Positions 61,420-64,000 of a stretch of DNA of 64,000 nt are shown here, in pieces. Each line of letters starts with the position of its first letter. Within the stretch, counting starts at the first letter, position 1. The position numbers were made by a program, and so were the translations under genes. This stretch comes from Metallibacterium scheffleri (GTDB lineage Bacteria > Pseudomonadota > Gammaproteobacteria > Xanthomonadales > Rhodanobacteraceae): contig NZ_LDOS01000001.1 of assembly GCF_002077135.1 (NCBI RefSeq), positions 694,219-758,218 of the forward strand, written 5' to 3'. The notes below the pieces were generated by a model. It saw only the letters and a program-made list of their open reading frames with translations, ran no database searches and was not told the origin of the DNA.

Positions 61420-62784
61420 ATGCGGCTGCATATCCTCGGCATCTGCGGCACCTTCATGGGCGGTGTCGCCGCGCTGGCGCGCGAGTTGGGTCTGGAAGTC
61501 GAAGGCTCCGACGCCAATGTGTATCCGCCGATGAGCACCCAGCTCGAGGCACTGGGCATCGCGCTGCAAACCGGCTATCGCGCCGAGTATCTGCAGGCCA
61601 CGCCGCAGCACGCGGCGCCGGATCGCATCATCGTCGGCAACGCGCTTGCGCGCGGCAATGCGGCGGTGGAATACCTGCTCGATGCCGGCCTGGACTACGT
61701 CTCCGGCCCGCAGTGGCTGGGCGAAACCGTGTTGCGCGGGCGCGCGGTGCTGGCCGTGGCCGGCACCCACGGCAAGACCACCACCAGCAGTTTGCTGGCG
61801 CATCTGCTGGATGCGGCCGGCACGCGGCCGGGCTTCCTGATCGGCGGCGTACCCGAGAATTTCGGCGTGTCGGCGCGGCTGGGCGCGGGTGCGCCCTTCG
61901 TCATCGAGGCCGACGAATACGACACGGCATTTTTCGACAAGCGCTCCAAGTTCGTGCATTACCGTCCGCGCATCGCCGTGCTCAACAATCTCGAGTACGA
62001 CCACGCCGACATCTTTCCCGACGTCGCCGCGATCCAGCGTCAGTTCCATCATCTGCTGCGCACGGTGCCGGGCAATGGCCGGCTGATCGTCAACGCCGAG
62101 GACGCGCGTCTGGCCGAGGTGCTGGCGATGGGCTGCTGGACGCCGGTGGAGACCTTCGGCATCGATGCCGGCGACTGGCGCGCGCGCCTGCTCGATGCGG
62201 ATGGCGGCGCGTTCGAGGTGCGCCGCGGCGGGCGGTTGATCGGCACGGTGCGCTGGGAACTGCTCGGTCGCCACAACGTGATGAACGCGCTGGCGGCGCT
62301 GGCTGCGGCCAGCGCGGCAGGGGTCGACGCGGCCGCATCGCTGCCGGCGTTCGCCGGATTCCGCGGCGTCAAACGGCGCATGCAACTGATCGGCACCCGC
62401 GATGGCCTGCACATCTACGACGACTTCGCGCATCACCCCACGGCCATCGCCACCACGCTGGCCGGACTGCGCGCCAAGGTCGGCGCGGCGCGCATCCTCG
62501 CGGTGCTCGAGCCGCGCTCCAACTCGATGCGCGCCGGCGCGCACGCGGCGGCGCTGGCGCCGGCGCTGGCCGCTGCCGATGAGGTGGTCCTGCTGGCACG
62601 GCCGGCACTGGCCTGGGATACCGCGCCGGTGATCGCCGCGCTGGACGGCCGCGGCATGGCCGTGCCCGACACCGACACGTTGCTGGCCACGCTGGCTGCG
62701 CGCGCGCGCGCGGGCGACCACGTGGTGTTCATGTCCAACGGCGGCTTCGAGGGTGCGCCGCGGCGATTCGCGGAACGCGCCTGA
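61420..62784 (+). CDS. mpl: UDP-MurNAc-tripeptide ligase Mpl
   Basis: A 454-aa Mur-ligase: HILGICGTFMGGVAALAREL (first domain), VAGTHGKTTTSSLLAHLL (ATP loop), EADEYDTAFFDKRSKFVHY, LLGRHNVMNALAALAA and IYDDFAHHPTAIATTL. It reattaches the recycled murein tripeptide to UDP-MurNAc. Starts 18 bp after adk. Confidence 0.95.
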   Translation: MRLHILGICGTFMGGVAALARELGLEVEGSDANVYPPMSTQLEALGIALQTGYRAEYLQATPQHAAPDRIIVGNALARGNAAVEYLLDAGLDYVSGPQWLGETVLRGRAVLAVAGTHGKTTTSSLLAHLLDAAGTRPGFLIGGVPENFGVSARLGAGAPFVIEADEYDTAFFDKRSKFVHYRPRIAVLNNLEYDHADIFPDVAAIQRQFHHLLRTVPGNGRLIVNAEDARLAEVLAMGCWTPVETFGIDAGDWRARLLDADGGAFEVRRGGRLIGTVRWELLGRHNVMNALAALAAASAAGVDAAASLPAFAGFRGVKRRMQLIGTRDGLHIYDDFAHHPTAIATTLAGLRAKVGAARILAVLEPRSNSMRAGAHAAALAPALAAADEVVLLARPALAWDTAPVIAALDGRGMAVPDTDTLLATLAARARAGDHVVFMSNGGFEGAPRRFAERA

Positions 62785-62807
62785 ATCCACGTCCGCGGGC
62801 CCGCGGA

Positions 62808-63767
62808 TCAGGTCGCGCGCAGGATCAGTTCGACCGGGAGCGTTTCGGTTTGCGCCGGGCGCCCTTCGATCAGGTCCAGCACTTTCTCGGCGAGCAACAC
62901 GCCACCCGCCTGCCAGTCCTGGCGAACCGTGGAGATGTTGGGCAGGAACGTGGCGCCGAGGGGGGTGTCGTCATAACCCACGATCGACACAGCTCGCGGC
63001 ACGTCCACGCCGAGATCCTTGAGTGCGCTGATGGCGCCGAGCGCCAGCAGGTCGCTCGAGGCGAAAATGGCGTCGAATTTTGCTCCGCGCGCGACCAGTG
63101 AGCGCACCGCGTCGATGCCCGCCGCCATGGTGAAATCGTCGCGGCGCATCAGCAGCGGCTTGATTCCCATGCGGGCCAGGGCGTCGACGAATCCATTGAG
63201 ACGGTCGAGAATTTCGGGGTGGCCGGGTGGCCCGACAAACACGGGATGCCGGCGTCCGATGCGCGCGAAATGCTCGGCGACCAGTTGTCCGCCCTGGCGG
63301 TTGTCGCTGCCGACCACGATGTGGCTGTCATGGTCAGCGGGGGCGCCCCAGACCACCATCGGCAGGCCCAGTTTGTCGAAGCGCCGCACGGCATCCTGGT
63401 GCACGCCCTGGCCCAGCAGGATCAAGCCATCCGCCGCGTGGATCGCGGTGGCATTGGCATCCTGCCGCGTGGTGAGCAGCACGCTGTAGCCAGCCGTGGT
63501 CAGTGCCTGGGTGATGCCACCGAGCAGGTTGAGCGGGTAGGGATCGAGCATCGGGCGCGCGTCCGAGGGGCGCATCTCGACGATGACGCCCACGGTGCGG
63601 CTGTGGCGCAAGCGCAGATTGCGCGCGCTGATATTGAGCTTGTAACCCTGTTCGCGCGCCAGGGTCTGGATGCGCTCGCGCGTGCGCGCATTCACCAGCG
63701 AGCTGTCGGCAAGGGCGCGTGAGACCGTGATCTTGGACGTGCCCGCCAGGCGGGCCAGATCGGCCAT
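62808..63767 (-). CDS. LacI-family transcriptional regulator
   Basis: A protein of at least 319 aa. An N-terminal helix-turn-helix (MADLARLAGTSKITVSRALADSSLVNARTRERI, quoted in part: LARLAGTSKITVSRAL) and a sugar-binding-like domain (TVGVIVEM..., GADHDSHIVVGSDN region, VSIVGYDDTPLGA). ATG 63767 lies at the HTH itself; homologues usually have 5-20 more residues, and the frame is open upstream, so a non-ATG start nearer 63830 is possible. Resembles GntR/IdnR-type members; its operon lies outside the window. Confidence 0.85.
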   Translation of the reverse strand: MADLARLAGTSKITVSRALADSSLVNARTRERIQTLAREQGYKLNISARNLRLRHSRTVGVIVEMRPSDARPMLDPYPLNLLGGITQALTTAGYSVLLTTRQDANATAIHAADGLILLGQGVHQDAVRRFDKLGLPMVVWGAPADHDSHIVVGSDNRQGGQLVAEHFARIGRRHPVFVGPPGHPEILDRLNGFVDALARMGIKPLLMRRDDFTMAAGIDAVRSLVARGAKFDAIFASSDLLALGAISALKDLGVDVPRAVSIVGYDDTPLGATFLPNISTVRQDWQAGGVLLAEKVLDLIEGRPAQTETLPVELILRAT

Positions 63768-64000
63768 GGTCAGGGGGGCCGGAGGCTGCGCTTCGGCGCG
63801 TGGTGGGCGAATCCTGCTCAAGGGCGGGTCGCATCCGGCAACGACAGGTACGCCGGCGCGGTCGCGACGCGGCGGAAGTGACGGGCGGCGATCATGCCTT
63901 GCAGTCTCCGGCGTGACAGGGCCAGCGTCAATGCTGATGTGGCCAACGCTGTCACGCCGCTGCCATACGCGGACTGTCATGCGTGGCAGGCGACCATGCT

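Overview
The window looks like a chromosome of a GC-rich gammaproteobacterium of the order Xanthomonadales (Lysobacterales), most likely Rhodanobacteraceae. This is inferred from gene content and order (ribE-ribD-nrdR-glyA, pfp next to adk and mpl, a short-lid adenylate kinase) and from codon use; no rRNA or other marker is present to confirm it. No rRNA, tRNA or CRISPR array was recognised.

Positions 1 to about 27766 are an accessory island. Its left part (1-3505) holds an HD-domain protein and small membrane or hypothetical proteins. Two of these are paralogues that share a nearly identical 315-bp 5' segment. A 5' relic of an SNF2/DUF3883-type helicase (3608-3919) leads into a tightly packed operon (4078-19833): a giant DEAD-box helicase with a DUF1998 tail, an SNF2 helicase, an orphan Phd-type antitoxin with a 20-codon VapC stump, an Eco57I-like adenine DNA methylase, an ABC-type ATPase, a PIN-like nuclease, an ATP-dependent RNA ligase and an HNH nuclease. 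Almost every junction overlaps by 1-8 nt, so the genes are probably made together. The helicase/helicase/methylase core resembles DISARM and Druantia phage defence, but the ATPase/PIN/RNA ligase/HNH tail is not part of the standard versions I know.

Positions 19874-27766 are a plasticity zone. It holds an unknown gene, MazEF-like, ParDE and FitAB/VapBC-like toxin-antitoxin pairs, two inverted arrays of TGGAC motifs spaced about 22 bp apart that flank parDE, a tyrosine recombinase gene split by a complete IS21-family element (24083-26623), and a 5' relic of a phage-type integrase that stops at the 3' end of ribE. That point is the likely island/core boundary.

Positions 27767-64000 are core-like: riboflavin synthesis (ribE, ribD), nrdR, glyA, ettA, a LysR regulator, a thioredoxin-domain membrane protein, cca, a glycosyltransferase, ovothiol synthesis (ovoA) with an ADP-ribosylglycohydrolase, priA with an inverted pair of consensus DnaA boxes in its upstream region, an epimerase, a MATE exporter, sppA, an SDR, a diguanylate cyclase, a patatin autotransporter, a thioredoxin-NHL protein, threonine aldolase, a relic of a type I restriction-modification gene, a DegV protein, PPi-dependent phosphofructokinase, adk, mpl and a LacI-type regulator.
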